Of a DNA stretch of 64,000 nt, positions 20,154-29,150 are shown one piece after another. Within the stretch, counting starts at the first letter, position 1, and each line of letters opens with the position of its first letter. A program made the translations under genes and the position numbers. Source of the stretch: Pseudomonas brassicacearum (lineage in GTDB: Bacteria > Pseudomonadota > Gammaproteobacteria > Pseudomonadales > Pseudomonadaceae); contig NZ_MOBK01000005.1 of NCBI RefSeq assembly GCF_003732265.1, positions 248,001-312,000 of the forward strand. The letters are read 5' to 3'. A model generated the notes under the pieces. That model saw only the letters and a list, made by a program, of their open reading frames with translations, made no database searches and was not told the origin of the DNA.

Positions 20154-20229
20154 TCCGTGATAGCTCAGTCGGTAGAGCAAATGACTGTTAATCATTGGGT
20201 CCCAGGTTCGAGTCCTGGTCACGGAGCCA
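20154..20229 (+). tRNA. tRNA-Asn (GTT)
   Basis: 76 bases with a 7-bp acceptor stem TCCGTGA/TCACGGA, D-loop with AGCTCAGTCGGTAGAGC, anticodon loop CTGTTAA (anticodon GTT), T-loop GGTTCGAGTCC, discriminator G and encoded CCA. It is the first gene of the cluster. Confidence 0.97.
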
Positions 20230-20238
20230 ATTTCAAAC

Positions 20239-20315
20239 CGGGGTATAGCGCAGTCCGGTAGCGCGCCTGCTTTGGGAGCAGGATGTCAGGAGTTCGAATC
20301 CCCTTACCCCGACCA
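20239..20315 (+). tRNA. tRNA-Pro (TGG), copy 1
   Basis: 77 bases with acceptor CGGGGTA/TACCCCG, anticodon loop TTTGGGA (anticodon TGG), T-loop GTTCGAATC, and encoded CCA. It lies nine bases after tRNA-Asn. A second, identical copy is at 20493-20569. Confidence 0.97.
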
Positions 20316-20320
20316 TTTTT

Positions 20321-20396
20321 GGGTCGTTAGCTCAGTTGGTAGAGCAGTTGGCTTTTAACCAATTGGTCGTAGGTTCGAATCCCACACGACCCACCA
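20321..20396 (+). tRNA. tRNA-Lys (TTT)
   Basis: 76 bases with acceptor GGGTCGT/ACGACCC, anticodon loop CTTTTAA (anticodon TTT), T-loop GGTTCGAATCC and encoded CCA. It lies only five bases after tRNA-Pro copy 1, so it must be processed from a shared precursor. Confidence 0.97.
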
Positions 20397-20461
20397 TTTT
20401 TGAAACCAGTTAACGCTGGGATCAGATCTTAAGATCAGAGGCCAAAAGCGCTGATCGAAGA

Positions 20462-20490
20462 AGGCGACTTGTGAAGGTCGCCTTTTTTTT
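20462..20490 (+). terminator. Terminator after the Asn-Pro-Lys tRNAs
   Basis: Stem AGGCGAC / GTCGCCT with loop TTGTGAAG and eight T residues. It ends two bases before the second tRNA-Pro starts, so it separates that gene from the first three. Confidence 0.9.
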
Positions 20491-20492
20491 AC

Positions 20493-20569
20493 CGGGGTAT
20501 AGCGCAGTCCGGTAGCGCGCCTGCTTTGGGAGCAGGATGTCAGGAGTTCGAATCCCCTTACCCCGACCA
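20493..20569 (+). tRNA. tRNA-Pro (TGG), copy 2
   Basis: Identical in sequence to the copy at 20239-20315, including the CCA end. It lies immediately behind a terminator, and no convincing own promoter is seen in the 96 bases after tRNA-Lys. Expression may depend on read-through. Confidence 0.96.
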
Positions 20570-20573
20570 TATT

Positions 20574-20610
20574 AAAAATCCTCGTATCGAAAGATACGGG
20601 GATTTTTTTT
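20574..20610 (+). terminator. Terminator after tRNA-Pro copy 2
   Basis: Stem AAATCCTCGTATC / GATACGGGGATTT with a GAAA tetraloop and a run of eight T. One G-T pair interrupts the stem. Confidence 0.92.
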
Positions 20611-20689
20611 GTCTGCCGTTTTTTGTCTGCCGCTTTTTGTTTGCCAAAAAATGCGATCCCCTTCAAGTCATCGTACAACTTGCCGATAG

Positions 20690-22381
<1,692 letters not shown>

Positions 22382-22392
22382 ATCCGCCAGAT

Positions 22393-22428
22393 GAAAAAAG
22401 CCCCGCTTCTGGGTGGAGAAAGCGGGGC
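22393..22428 (-). terminator. Terminator of the EF-hand gene
   Basis: Stem GCCCCGCTT / AAGCGGGGC. On the minus strand it is followed by a T run (GAAAAAAG on the plus strand at 22393-22400). It lies between the convergent chemoreceptor and EF-hand genes and could serve both. Confidence 0.85.
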
Positions 22429-22443
22429 GTGGTGTTCTGAAAC

Positions 22444-22842
22444 TTAGGCGCCGTCTTGGTCTTTCAGGTGCTCGAACAAACCTTTTGGCATTTTCTTGCC
22501 GTTGGCTTCGTAGTTGGCTTTCACGTTATCGAACGCTTCTTGCTCGTCGATGAAGCCATCGTGGTTGGTGTCGATCTTGTCGAAGTTGGATTTCGGCGCG
22601 ACAGCCTGGAATTCGGCGCGGGAGACTTTGCCGTCACCGTCGGTATCGGTCTTTGCCATCGACGCATCGCCGCACTTGCCTTCGCCACATTTGCCTTCAG
22701 GGGTTTTCACCACCTGTTCGGCCGAGGCCAGCAGATAACCTTGAGTCAGGGGCTGCGAAGCGAAGACGGAGCCGGTCAACATCATGCCACCGGCCAGAAC
22801 AGCGCCAAGCAGACCAATAGTGTTTTTGGTAGTACGGGACAT
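22444..22842 (-). CDS. Exported EF-hand protein with two EGKCG motifs (HvfA-like N-terminal half)
   Basis: A 132-residue protein. The start at 22842 is supported by AGGAGA upstream and yields a signal-peptide-like N-terminus (about residues 8-29, cleavage near VFAS). The segment QPLTQGYLLASAEQ follows, then two tandem EGKCG motifs at residues 49-53 and 54-58. Two canonical EF-hands come last, DTDGDGKVSRAE at 66-77 and DTNHDGFIDEQE at 91-102. EF-hands predict calcium binding. The signal peptide, LxxGYxxA segment and EGKCG repeats resemble HvfA-type precursors, whose cysteines are modified by an MNIO (DUF692) enzyme to bind copper. No such enzyme or DoxX/HvfC partner lies beside it. Function is unproven. 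Confidence 0.85.
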   Translation of the reverse strand: MSRTTKNTIGLLGAVLAGGMMLTGSVFASQPLTQGYLLASAEQVVKTPEGKCGEGKCGDASMAKTDTDGDGKVSRAEFQAVAPKSNFDKIDTNHDGFIDEQEAFDNVKANYEANGKKMPKGLFEHLKDQDGA

Positions 22843-23160
22843 TTCAATTCTCCTGGGTTGCACGACACAACCACTTGATAAAGGGTTGCCACGTAAGTGC
22901 GGCGACAACCGAAGCGGGCGGGTAGCCTTGCTCGGGTGTGGCCATTTAGCGGGTTGGGTGTATCGCTACTGTGTCGCGCAAGGGGGAGTTTGTAAGCGAA
23001 GGGGCGAAAACGCGGGGGAGATACAGTGAGACACAGATCTTCAGGGCAATGAATAACAAATGTGGGAGCGGGCTTGCTCGCGAAAGCGGAGTGCCAGGCA
23101 ACATTCATGTCGACTGATACTCCCTCTTCGCGAGCAAGCCCGCTCCCACACTAGACCGAG
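22843..23160. other. Gap between the EF-hand gene and ndh
   Basis: It holds the EF-hand gene leader (RBS AGGAGA just before 22842) and a REP pair at 23059-23152. No further gene is seen. No clear sigma-70 or Fur-type site was identified in the 200 bases upstream of the EF-hand gene. Confidence 0.6.
23059..23152. repeat. REP pair upstream of the EF-hand gene
   Basis: Inverted pair of the REP core (GTGGGAGCGGGCTTGCTCGC and its complement), about 50 bases apart and forming a long imperfect hairpin. It begins 8 bases beyond the ndh stop. Confidence 0.88.
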
Positions 23161-24459
23161 TTAGTGCAGTTTGAGTCGCGGCTCAGTCCCGCGCCCGATT
23201 TTGCTGCCCAGCATCAGCATTGCCGTACGAAACGCCCCATACAGCGCCATCTGGTGCATGCGGTACAGCGACACGTAAAACATTCGCGCCAGCCAGCCTT
23301 CCAGCATCACGCTGCCGGTCAGGTTGCCCATCAAGTTACCCACAGCCGAAAAACGCGACAGCGAGATCAACGAGCCATAATCGGTGTACTTGTACTCCGG
23401 CAACGCCTTGCCCTCGATCCGCAGCTTCAGTGACTTGGCCAGCAACGACGCCTGCTGATGCGCCGCCTGAGCGCGCGGCGGCACATTGCGATCAGTGCCT
23501 GGTTGCGGGCAGGCCGCGCAATCGCCGAACGCGAAGATGTTCTCGTCGCGGGTGGTTTGCAGGGTCGGCAGCACTTGCAGCTGATTGATGCGGTTGGTTT
23601 CCAGGCCATCGATGTCTTTGAGGAAACCCGGTGCACGAATCCCCGCAGCCCAGACTTTAAGGCTCGCGTTGATCACTTTGCCGTCGGCAGTGATCAGGCT
23701 GTCGGCCGTCACTTCACTCACCGTCGCATTGGTCATGACGTTGACCCCGAGTTTCTCCAGGGTTTTATGCACAGGCCCGCCGATTCGTTCCGGCAAGGCT
23801 GGCAATACCCGAGGACCGGCTTCGATCAGAGTGATGTGCATGTTTTCCGGTTTGATCCGGTCCAGACCATAAGCTGCCAATTCATGCGCCGCGTTGTGCA
23901 GCTCGGCGGCCAGTTCAACACCGGTGGCACCGGCGCCGACGATAGCGACGCTGATCTGTTCGACCTTGTCGGTCTGCCCGGCATGGGCACGCAGATAATG
24001 GTTGAGCAGTTGCTGGTGGAAGCGCTCGGCCTGTTTGCGGGTGTCGAGGAACAGGCAATGCTGCGCCGCGCCCTGGGTGCCAAAATCGTTGGTGGTGCTG
24101 CCGACCGAGATCACCAGCGAGTCGTAACCCACTTCACGGGCGGGCACCAGTTCCAGGCCTGCTTCGTCGTAAGTGGCGGCCAGCTGGATTTTTTTCTGCG
24201 TGCGATCGAGCCCGCTCATGCGCCCCAGCTGGAACTCGAAGTGGTTCCATTTGGCTTGGGCAACATAGTTAAGTTCGTCTTCGGAAGAGTTCAGCGACCC
24301 GGCCGCCACTTCATGCAGCAGCGGTTTCCAGATGTGGGTCAGGTTCGCGTCGACCAGCATCACACTGGCCGTGCCACGCTTGCCCAGAGTCTTACCCAGA
24401 CGGGTAGCCAACTCCAGACCGCCGGCGCCGCCGCCAACGATGACAATACGATGAGTCAT
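23161..24459 (-). CDS. ndh: Type II NADH dehydrogenase (NAD(P)/FAD-dependent oxidoreductase)
   Basis: A 432-residue single-subunit, non-proton-pumping NADH:quinone oxidoreductase-like protein. The FAD-binding motif is IVIVGGGAGGLELATRLG at the N-terminus and the NAD-binding motif IVGAGATGVELAAEL lies near residue 170. The C-terminal FAFGDCAACPQPG loop completes the FAD site, and the last 60 residues can form a membrane-associated helix. The start at 24459 follows GAGATA. It could instead be another quinone-linked disulfide-oxidoreductase-family enzyme, so the symbol is a family assignment. Confidence 0.88.
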   Translation of the reverse strand: MTHRIVIVGGGAGGLELATRLGKTLGKRGTASVMLVDANLTHIWKPLLHEVAAGSLNSSEDELNYVAQAKWNHFEFQLGRMSGLDRTQKKIQLAATYDEAGLELVPAREVGYDSLVISVGSTTNDFGTQGAAQHCLFLDTRKQAERFHQQLLNHYLRAHAGQTDKVEQISVAIVGAGATGVELAAELHNAAHELAAYGLDRIKPENMHITLIEAGPRVLPALPERIGGPVHKTLEKLGVNVMTNATVSEVTADSLITADGKVINASLKVWAAGIRAPGFLKDIDGLETNRINQLQVLPTLQTTRDENIFAFGDCAACPQPGTDRNVPPRAQAAHQQASLLAKSLKLRIEGKALPEYKYTDYGSLISLSRFSAVGNLMGNLTGSVMLEGWLARMFYVSLYRMHQMALYGAFRTAMLMLGSKIGRGTEPRLKLH

Positions 24460-24519
24460 GGGGATATCTCGCAAGGCTAAAAGAAATCGGTGCAGTCAAC
24501 CGAGCGAGCGCGAGGCGGC

Positions 24520-24693
24520 TCATAGCGTCAGGTAACTGATAAATCGGCTCAACAGGCCCAGGCCAATGGTCACTGCCAACACCACCACCAGGAGCATCCA
24601 CGGCCGGAAAGGTCGGCGCTCGACTTGGTGCTGGGACAAATGCAGGTACTCTTCGACATGCTTTTGGTCGTCGGGGTTCAGGCGGCTGGTCAT
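24520..24693 (-). CDS. DUF3094 family small membrane protein
   Basis: A 57-residue protein starting at 24693. It has a polar N-terminal half (RLNPDDQKHVEEYL) and one transmembrane helix (PWMLLVVVLAVTIGLGLL). It matches the short DUF3094 family conserved in Pseudomonas. Function is unknown. It lies 60 bases upstream of ndh on the same strand. Confidence 0.82.
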   Translation of the reverse strand: MTSRLNPDDQKHVEEYLHLSQHQVERRPFRPWMLLVVVLAVTIGLGLLSRFISYLTL

Positions 24694-24743
24694 AAAGGCC
24701 TCGTCAGTAGACGTTGCTGAATGTGTAGAAGCTACAGGCGGAT

Positions 24744-25271
24744 TTAACGCACGTTGAACGGAGCATAGCCGCTGTCCGGGATGGGCTCGACGCTCACCGT
24801 GTCGTCCAGTCGAATGATTCCACTTTGTATCACCCGGGCGGTGATTCCGCCATGGCCGCGCACAGCCTGAAAAGACCCTGGGCCGAGGCTGTTTTGCAGG
24901 CGCGCGCAAGGCTGGCACCAGCCGGTGGTTTCGAAAATCGCCTGGCCGATCCGGAAGCGCCGGCCCTTGAGGCTGAACAGGTTGATACCGCTGATAACGA
25001 GGTTGCGCCGCAAATCATTAGGTAACACCGGTTGATCGTCCGGGCGGCCCATCAGCGAACTGATGACGGCCAAGTGTTCCCATTGAATCAATGTCACCTG
25101 CCGCGCATTACGGATGCCGGGACGGGCTCGATCGCCAGTCAAACCGGCCTCGAGCCGCGCTTCCACGGCATCCAGTTCGATCATCGGTACGTGAGGTTCA
25201 GGGCGTACGCCGATCCAGCGTACGCGGCCGGTTTGCGGGACGTGTGCGATCAATTCCTGCAATGGGCTCAC
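24744..25271 (-). CDS. MOSC domain protein
   Basis: A 175-residue MOSC (molybdenum cofactor sulfurase C-terminal) domain protein. It contains the family core LRRNLVISGINLFSL and a conserved Cys in TGWCQPCARL. MOSC domains handle sulfur or bind molybdenum cofactor, and stand-alone members such as YiiM reduce N-hydroxylated bases. No molybdenum gene is near. Its start overlaps the DUF1780 stop by ATGA, so the two are translated together. Confidence 0.87.
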   Translation of the reverse strand: MSPLQELIAHVPQTGRVRWIGVRPEPHVPMIELDAVEARLEAGLTGDRARPGIRNARQVTLIQWEHLAVISSLMGRPDDQPVLPNDLRRNLVISGINLFSLKGRRFRIGQAIFETTGWCQPCARLQNSLGPGSFQAVRGHGGITARVIQSGIIRLDDTVSVEPIPDSGYAPFNVR

Positions 25272-25894
25272 AGGCTGATGCCGACATCGAAGACGATGCT
25301 GCGCCCCAGGTTACTGCGCAGGAAATCCGGTGCATCCGGGTGCGCGAACAGTACTCGGGCAAACGTCGGGCCGACCAGCGACAACGAACGCCAGCCCTGG
25401 CGCAGGTATTCGGTGGGCGGCGGAAAATGGCTGTTGAGGTCCAGCACTTCTCGCTTGAGGCTGGCGAAGGCAATGATGTCGAGCTCCCCCAGGTCCATGC
25501 CGCGTTCTTTGTAGTTGTGCGCTTTTTTGCGCAAGGTCGGCGCCAGTCGCAGCAAAAACTCATTGGCGGGGATGCGTTTGGGTTTGGCTTCGCGTCGCAC
25601 CAACTGGCTCAGGGAAAACGCGCTGCGTCGACGTTGCAGTTCGTCGCGCCATTCGTCGTTCAGTCGCCGACCCTCATCGAGTACGAAAAACACCTCGAAA
25701 TTCGCCTCGCGAAACAACACGTCCGGCGGCTCGCCGGCCGGAGCGAACTCGTCGGCGCGGTAGGGAATGTTCAGGCCTTGCAGCAGGCGCTGGCACACCC
25801 AACGCTCACGCTCCCATTTGCGGGCATTGGAAAGGAACGCGTTGGCTTGCTCGGCCGCGATGGTCAGCAGGCGTAAATAATCTGAGTCATCCAT
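25268..25894 (-). CDS. DUF1780 family protein
   Basis: A 208-residue soluble protein with no signal peptide or membrane segment, conserved in Pseudomonas as DUF1780. Distinctive segments are FLSNARKWERERWVCQRLL and PPDVLFREANFEVFFVLDEGRR. The latter has acidic/hydrophobic spacing reminiscent of a nuclease-like core, but no catalytic motif is clear to me. Start at 25894 (MDDSDYLR). It forms a two-gene operon with the MOSC gene. Confidence 0.82.
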   Translation of the reverse strand: MDDSDYLRLLTIAAEQANAFLSNARKWERERWVCQRLLQGLNIPYRADEFAPAGEPPDVLFREANFEVFFVLDEGRRLNDEWRDELQRRRSAFSLSQLVRREAKPKRIPANEFLLRLAPTLRKKAHNYKERGMDLGELDIIAFASLKREVLDLNSHFPPPTEYLRQGWRSLSLVGPTFARVLFAHPDAPDFLRSNLGRSIVFDVGISL

Positions 25895-26022
25895 AGGCCC
25901 AAGCTTAGCGTTCAAATGCGACAAGCAGAAACCGTTTACCGGCATTGGAGATCACTGGGCAGTCAGAATCGGCGGTGTAGACTGATGGCCATCATGCATA
26001 AGCGATGGGACAAGGGGTGAAC

Positions 26023-26490
26023 ATGAAATATTGGCCGGTGTTGCTGCTCAGTTTTCTGCCCTTGTGGGCCCAGGCGCTGGCGGTGGGTGAACGACTGGCG
26101 CCCTGGACCCTGCTCGATCAGTTCGATCAGGCATTCACACTCGATAATCAGACGCAGACGCTGCTGGTGGCACGAAGCATGGAAGCCGCCAAACTGGTTG
26201 AGGCGGCGTTGCAAGGCCAGCCCAAGGGCTATCTGGAGGCGCGTCATGTCGTATTTTTAGCGGACATCCAACGCATGCCACAGCTGATCGCGAAGATGTT
26301 TGCCATTCCGGCCATGCGCGATTATTCCTACAGGGTAATGCTCGACCGTGACGGGCGCGTAGTGCCGCGTTACCCCGGGGCGGGGGACAAAGTGCTGTGG
26401 CTGCAACTCAATGCAGGCCAATTAGTGGCGCAACACGAATACGCCACGGCCGCGCAGCTGCATGAGGCGCTGGAGAAGGTCCGGCCATGA
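26023..26490 (+). CDS. Exported thioredoxin-like-fold protein of unknown function
   Basis: A 155-residue protein with signal peptide MKYWPVLLLSFLPLWAQALA. The mature part starts VGERLAPWTLLDQFDQAFTL, a pattern seen in the thioredoxin/AhpC fold, but no CxxC motif is present and there are no cysteines. The start at 26023 follows AAGGGGTG. It overlaps the next gene by ATGA. Homologues are sometimes labelled FAD/FMN-containing dehydrogenase, which the sequence does not support. A periplasmic role with the CbiM-like permease is possible. Confidence 0.75.
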   Translation: MKYWPVLLLSFLPLWAQALAVGERLAPWTLLDQFDQAFTLDNQTQTLLVARSMEAAKLVEAALQGQPKGYLEARHVVFLADIQRMPQLIAKMFAIPAMRDYSYRVMLDRDGRVVPRYPGAGDKVLWLQLNAGQLVAQHEYATAAQLHEALEKVRP

Positions 26491-27176
26491 TCGGTGCCGA
26501 GCTGCTGTCACCCGAAACGCTGACGGTCGGCTGGCTGATCTATGCGCCCGTGCTGCTCTGGGCGATCTGGCGTGCGCCCTGGGTCGAGCTGTTCACCGAC
26601 AGTCGGCGCCAGCATTTGCTGTTCGGCACGGTGTTCGCGTTGTTCATGCTGTGGCTGGTGCGACGGGATTTCGATACCGGTGTGTCTTATCACTTCATCG
26701 GCATGACGGCCGTCACCTTGTTGCTGGATTGGCCGTTGGCAATCGTCGGTGGCTTGATTGCGCAGCTCGGGCTGGTGCTGCTCGGGCGTCAGGACCTGGT
26801 TGCCGTAGGGGTAAACGGGGCGTTGCTGATTTTGCTACCCGTGCTGGTTACTGAGTGCATCGCCATCCTGGTAGAGCGGGCGCAACCGCGAAATCCCTTT
26901 GTGTATATCTTCTGTTCCGGTTTTTTTGCCGCCGCGCTGTCGGCATTGTTGTGTCTGCTGCTGGCGCTGGGGTTGCTGTGGTACGACGAAATTTTTGTCA
27001 TGCCGTATTGGCTGGAAGATTTTATCGGCTATCTGTGGCTGCTGATTTTTCCGGAAGCGTTCATCAACGGCATGATCGTCAGCGCGCTGGTGGTGTTTTG
27101 CCCGGAATGGCTGGAGACGTTCAACCGCACACGCTACCTGTCGGCCCCTTGGAAAGACGACGATCCGAAGTCTTGA
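26487..27176 (+). CDS. CbiM-like energy-coupling-factor transporter S/permease component
   Basis: A 229-residue polytopic inner-membrane protein with about six hydrophobic segments (FGTVFALFMLWLV, VSYHFIGMTAVTLLLDWPLAIVGGLIAQLGLVL, LICLL-type helices), related to CbiM/NikM substrate-binding components of cobalt and nickel ECF transporters. The motif YHFIGMTAVTLLLDWP resembles the metal-binding His region. No CbiQ, CbiO or CbiN partner and no cobalamin riboswitch is visible, so it would act alone or with ECF subunits elsewhere. It is coupled to the exported protein before it by a 4-base overlap. Confidence 0.78.
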   Translation: MIGAELLSPETLTVGWLIYAPVLLWAIWRAPWVELFTDSRRQHLLFGTVFALFMLWLVRRDFDTGVSYHFIGMTAVTLLLDWPLAIVGGLIAQLGLVLLGRQDLVAVGVNGALLILLPVLVTECIAILVERAQPRNPFVYIFCSGFFAAALSALLCLLLALGLLWYDEIFVMPYWLEDFIGYLWLLIFPEAFINGMIVSALVVFCPEWLETFNRTRYLSAPWKDDDPKS

Positions 27177-27239
27177 TCCACATCAAATCGGCTTTCGACC
27201 GGCGAACTCATGCTCGACCAAACCTTGAGGAGCATGGGC

Positions 27240-27455
27240 ATGAGTGTGTACGAATGGGCAAGACAGGAGCTGCGTCAGAGTCTGGATGGGGCGCAGGAAG
27301 TGGGATTTGATCCGGGGTTGAGCCTGCGCGCCTTGCTCAGTGCAGTGGTGCAACAAAGCAAGGCGGTGCGCAGTATCGAGGACCTGGCCGATGAGTTGCG
27401 CTTTCTCGCGGAAAACCTCGATGACGACCAGGACTACGGTTTTATGCGGCCCTGA
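27240..27455 (+). CDS. Conserved small acidic protein
   Basis: A 71-residue protein. The ATG at 27240 is preferred over ATGs at 27210 and 27234 because GAGGAG at 27227-27232 sits 7 bases before it. The protein is acidic at the end (SIEDLADELRFLAENLDDDQDYGFMRP), with predicted helices and no membrane segment. Function is unknown. It is convergent with yacG, four bases apart. Confidence 0.72.
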   Translation: MSVYEWARQELRQSLDGAQEVGFDPGLSLRALLSAVVQQSKAVRSIEDLADELRFLAENLDDDQDYGFMRP

Positions 27456-27459
27456 GAAG

Positions 27460-27660
27460 TCAGTGGCGCGGATCGAAGTCTTCACTGAACATTTCGTCTT
27501 CAGCGTCCGGGCTGACCGGAATCTTGTGTTCTTCCGATGCCCATGCCCCGAGGTCGATCAGTTTGCAACGGTCCGAGCAGAACGGCCGAAATTTGTTCTC
27601 GGGGCTCCATTCGACAGGCGCGCCACAGGTTGGGCATTCGACGGTAGGGATCTGGCTCAT
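27460..27660 (-). CDS. yacG: DNA gyrase inhibitor YacG (zinc protein)
   Basis: A 66-residue protein with the YacG zinc site CPTCG at residues 9-13 and [14 protein letters not shown] at about 28-41, giving four zinc-binding cysteines. The tail is acidic. YacG binds GyrB and inhibits supercoiling. Its start overlaps the coaE stop by ATGA, part of the conserved pilB-pilC-pilD-coaE-yacG order. Confidence 0.95.
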   Translation of the reverse strand: MSQIPTVECPTCGAPVEWSPENKFRPFCSDRCKLIDLGAWASEEHKIPVSPDAEDEMFSEDFDPRH

Positions 27661-28280
27661 GACTGGCCTCCACGCAAAGTAAGGTAAAAGTGATGCAGGC
27701 GTTCGACCTCGCTGTGCAGCCAGGCGAGGTCGCGGTCGTTGACCACCACATCGTCGGCATGGCTCACGCGGTCCTCACGGCTGGACTGGGCCTTGAGGAT
27801 CGCCTGGACCTGTTGCTCGCTGGTCTGGTCACGCTGCAAGGTGCGTTCGATCTGTAACTGTTCCGGCGCATCGATCACCAGCACCCGTTGGGTCATGGCG
27901 TACTGCCCGGACTCGATCAGCAGTGGCGAAACCAGAATCGCGTAGGGCGATTGTGCCTTGGCCAGATTGTGTGCGATTTCTTCACCGATCAACGGATGCA
28001 GCAGGCCTTCGAGCCACAGGCGTTCCTGCGGTACTTCAAAAATCAATTTCCGAAGAGCGGCGCGGTCCAGTTGCCCATCGGCTTGCAACACGCCGGGGCC
28101 GAAATGTTCAGCGATCGCGGCCAGTGCCGGGCGACCCGGTTCGACCACCCAACGCGCCGCATGATCAGCGTCGACGACGTGAATGCCCAAGTCGATGAAG
28201 TGTTGGGCCGCGGCGCTTTTGCCGCTGCCGATGCCGCCGGTCAGGCCGAGAATCCAGGGTTTTTCCACAGGGGTATTCAT
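27657..28280 (-). CDS. coaE: Dephospho-CoA kinase
   Basis: Catalyses the last step of coenzyme A synthesis. It has 207 residues from the ATG at 28280. The P-loop [11 protein letters not shown] starts near residue 12, and [12 protein letters not shown] and [14 protein letters not shown] follow as in CoaE. It overlaps pilD (upstream) and yacG (downstream) by four bases each. The pantothenate genes panB, panC and panD of the same pathway are 15 kb away in this window. Confidence 0.96.
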   Translation of the reverse strand: MNTPVEKPWILGLTGGIGSGKSAAAQHFIDLGIHVVDADHAARWVVEPGRPALAAIAEHFGPGVLQADGQLDRAALRKLIFEVPQERLWLEGLLHPLIGEEIAHNLAKAQSPYAILVSPLLIESGQYAMTQRVLVIDAPEQLQIERTLQRDQTSEQQVQAILKAQSSREDRVSHADDVVVNDRDLAWLHSEVERLHHFYLTLRGGQS

Positions 28281-29149
28281 TTCAAACCGACAAACTGCCA
28301 ATAGAAGTCGGTTATTTGACCACCCCAGAGCAAGGCAATCCAGCCGGCAATCGCCAGATAGGGGCCGAAGGGGATTGGCGACGAAGTTTTCGCGTCGCGC
28401 AGGCGCAACAAAATCACCCCGAGAAGGGCGCCTGCCAGCGATGACAGCAGGATCGTCAGTGGCAAGATCTGCCAACCGCCCCAGGCACCGAGCATGGCCA
28501 ATAACTTGAAATCGCCGTGACCGATCCCGTCCTTGCCGGTAATCAGCTTGAACAGCCAGTACACCGACCACAACGCCATGTACCCGGCCACTGCGCCCCA
28601 CAGCGCTTCATGCAGTGAGACGAAAACCCCGAAGCTGTTGACGATCAACCCCAACCACAGCAGCGGCAACACCAGTACATCCGGCAGCAATTGGTGCTCG
28701 GCGTCGATCAGGCTCATCGCCAACAAGCCCCAGGTCAGCAGAAGCACCATGCAAGCCTGCCAGCCGAAACCGAAATGCCAGGCGATAAACGCCGAGAGCA
28801 GGCCGCAGGCCAGTTCGGTCAGCGGATAGCGCTTGCTGATCGGTGCGGCGCAGTTCGAGCAGCGACCGCGTAAAAACAGGTAACTGAGCACCGGGATGTT
28901 TTCCCACGCGCGAATGCGATGGTCGCAGTGCGGGCAGTGGGAGTGGGGCAGCATCAAGTTGTAGGTCGGGCCCGGCACTTCGGGAGGCACGCCCAGTACG
29001 TCGTTGGCTTGCATCCGCCATTCACGCTGGAGCATTTTCGGCAGGCGCCAGACCACCACATTGAGAAAACTGCCCACCACCAGGCCTACCGCCAAGGCGA
29101 TGACCACGAAGAACGCCGGGTAAACCGTGAGGATTTCAGTCAGTGGCAT
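28277..29149 (-). CDS. pilD: Prepilin peptidase / N-methyltransferase PilD
   Basis: Bifunctional inner-membrane aspartic protease that cleaves and N-methylates prepilins, and also serves type II secretion pseudopilins. It has 290 residues from ATG 29149. The cytoplasmic zinc region has two CxxC pairs (CPHCDHRI and CSNCAAPI). The catalytic aspartates are in [11 protein letters not shown] and [14 protein letters not shown]. About eight membrane segments are present. Substrates in this window are PilA, FimU, FimT, PilV, PilW, PilX and PilE. Confidence 0.97.
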   Translation of the reverse strand: MPLTEILTVYPAFFVVIALAVGLVVGSFLNVVVWRLPKMLQREWRMQANDVLGVPPEVPGPTYNLMLPHSHCPHCDHRIRAWENIPVLSYLFLRGRCSNCAAPISKRYPLTELACGLLSAFIAWHFGFGWQACMVLLLTWGLLAMSLIDAEHQLLPDVLVLPLLWLGLIVNSFGVFVSLHEALWGAVAGYMALWSVYWLFKLITGKDGIGHGDFKLLAMLGAWGGWQILPLTILLSSLAGALLGVILLRLRDAKTSSPIPFGPYLAIAGWIALLWGGQITDFYWQFVGLK

Positions 29150-29150
29150 G

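Noticed and set aside
20154..20569. tRNA cluster as a genomic island attachment site
   Set aside because: No integrase, no displaced tRNA 3' fragment repeat beyond the complete second tRNA-Pro, and normal housekeeping genes on both sides.
22883..22889. GCAACCC (minus strand) as an ECF-type -35 for the EF-hand gene
   Set aside because: No matching -10 at a suitable distance, and the predicted start would fall on the ribosome site.
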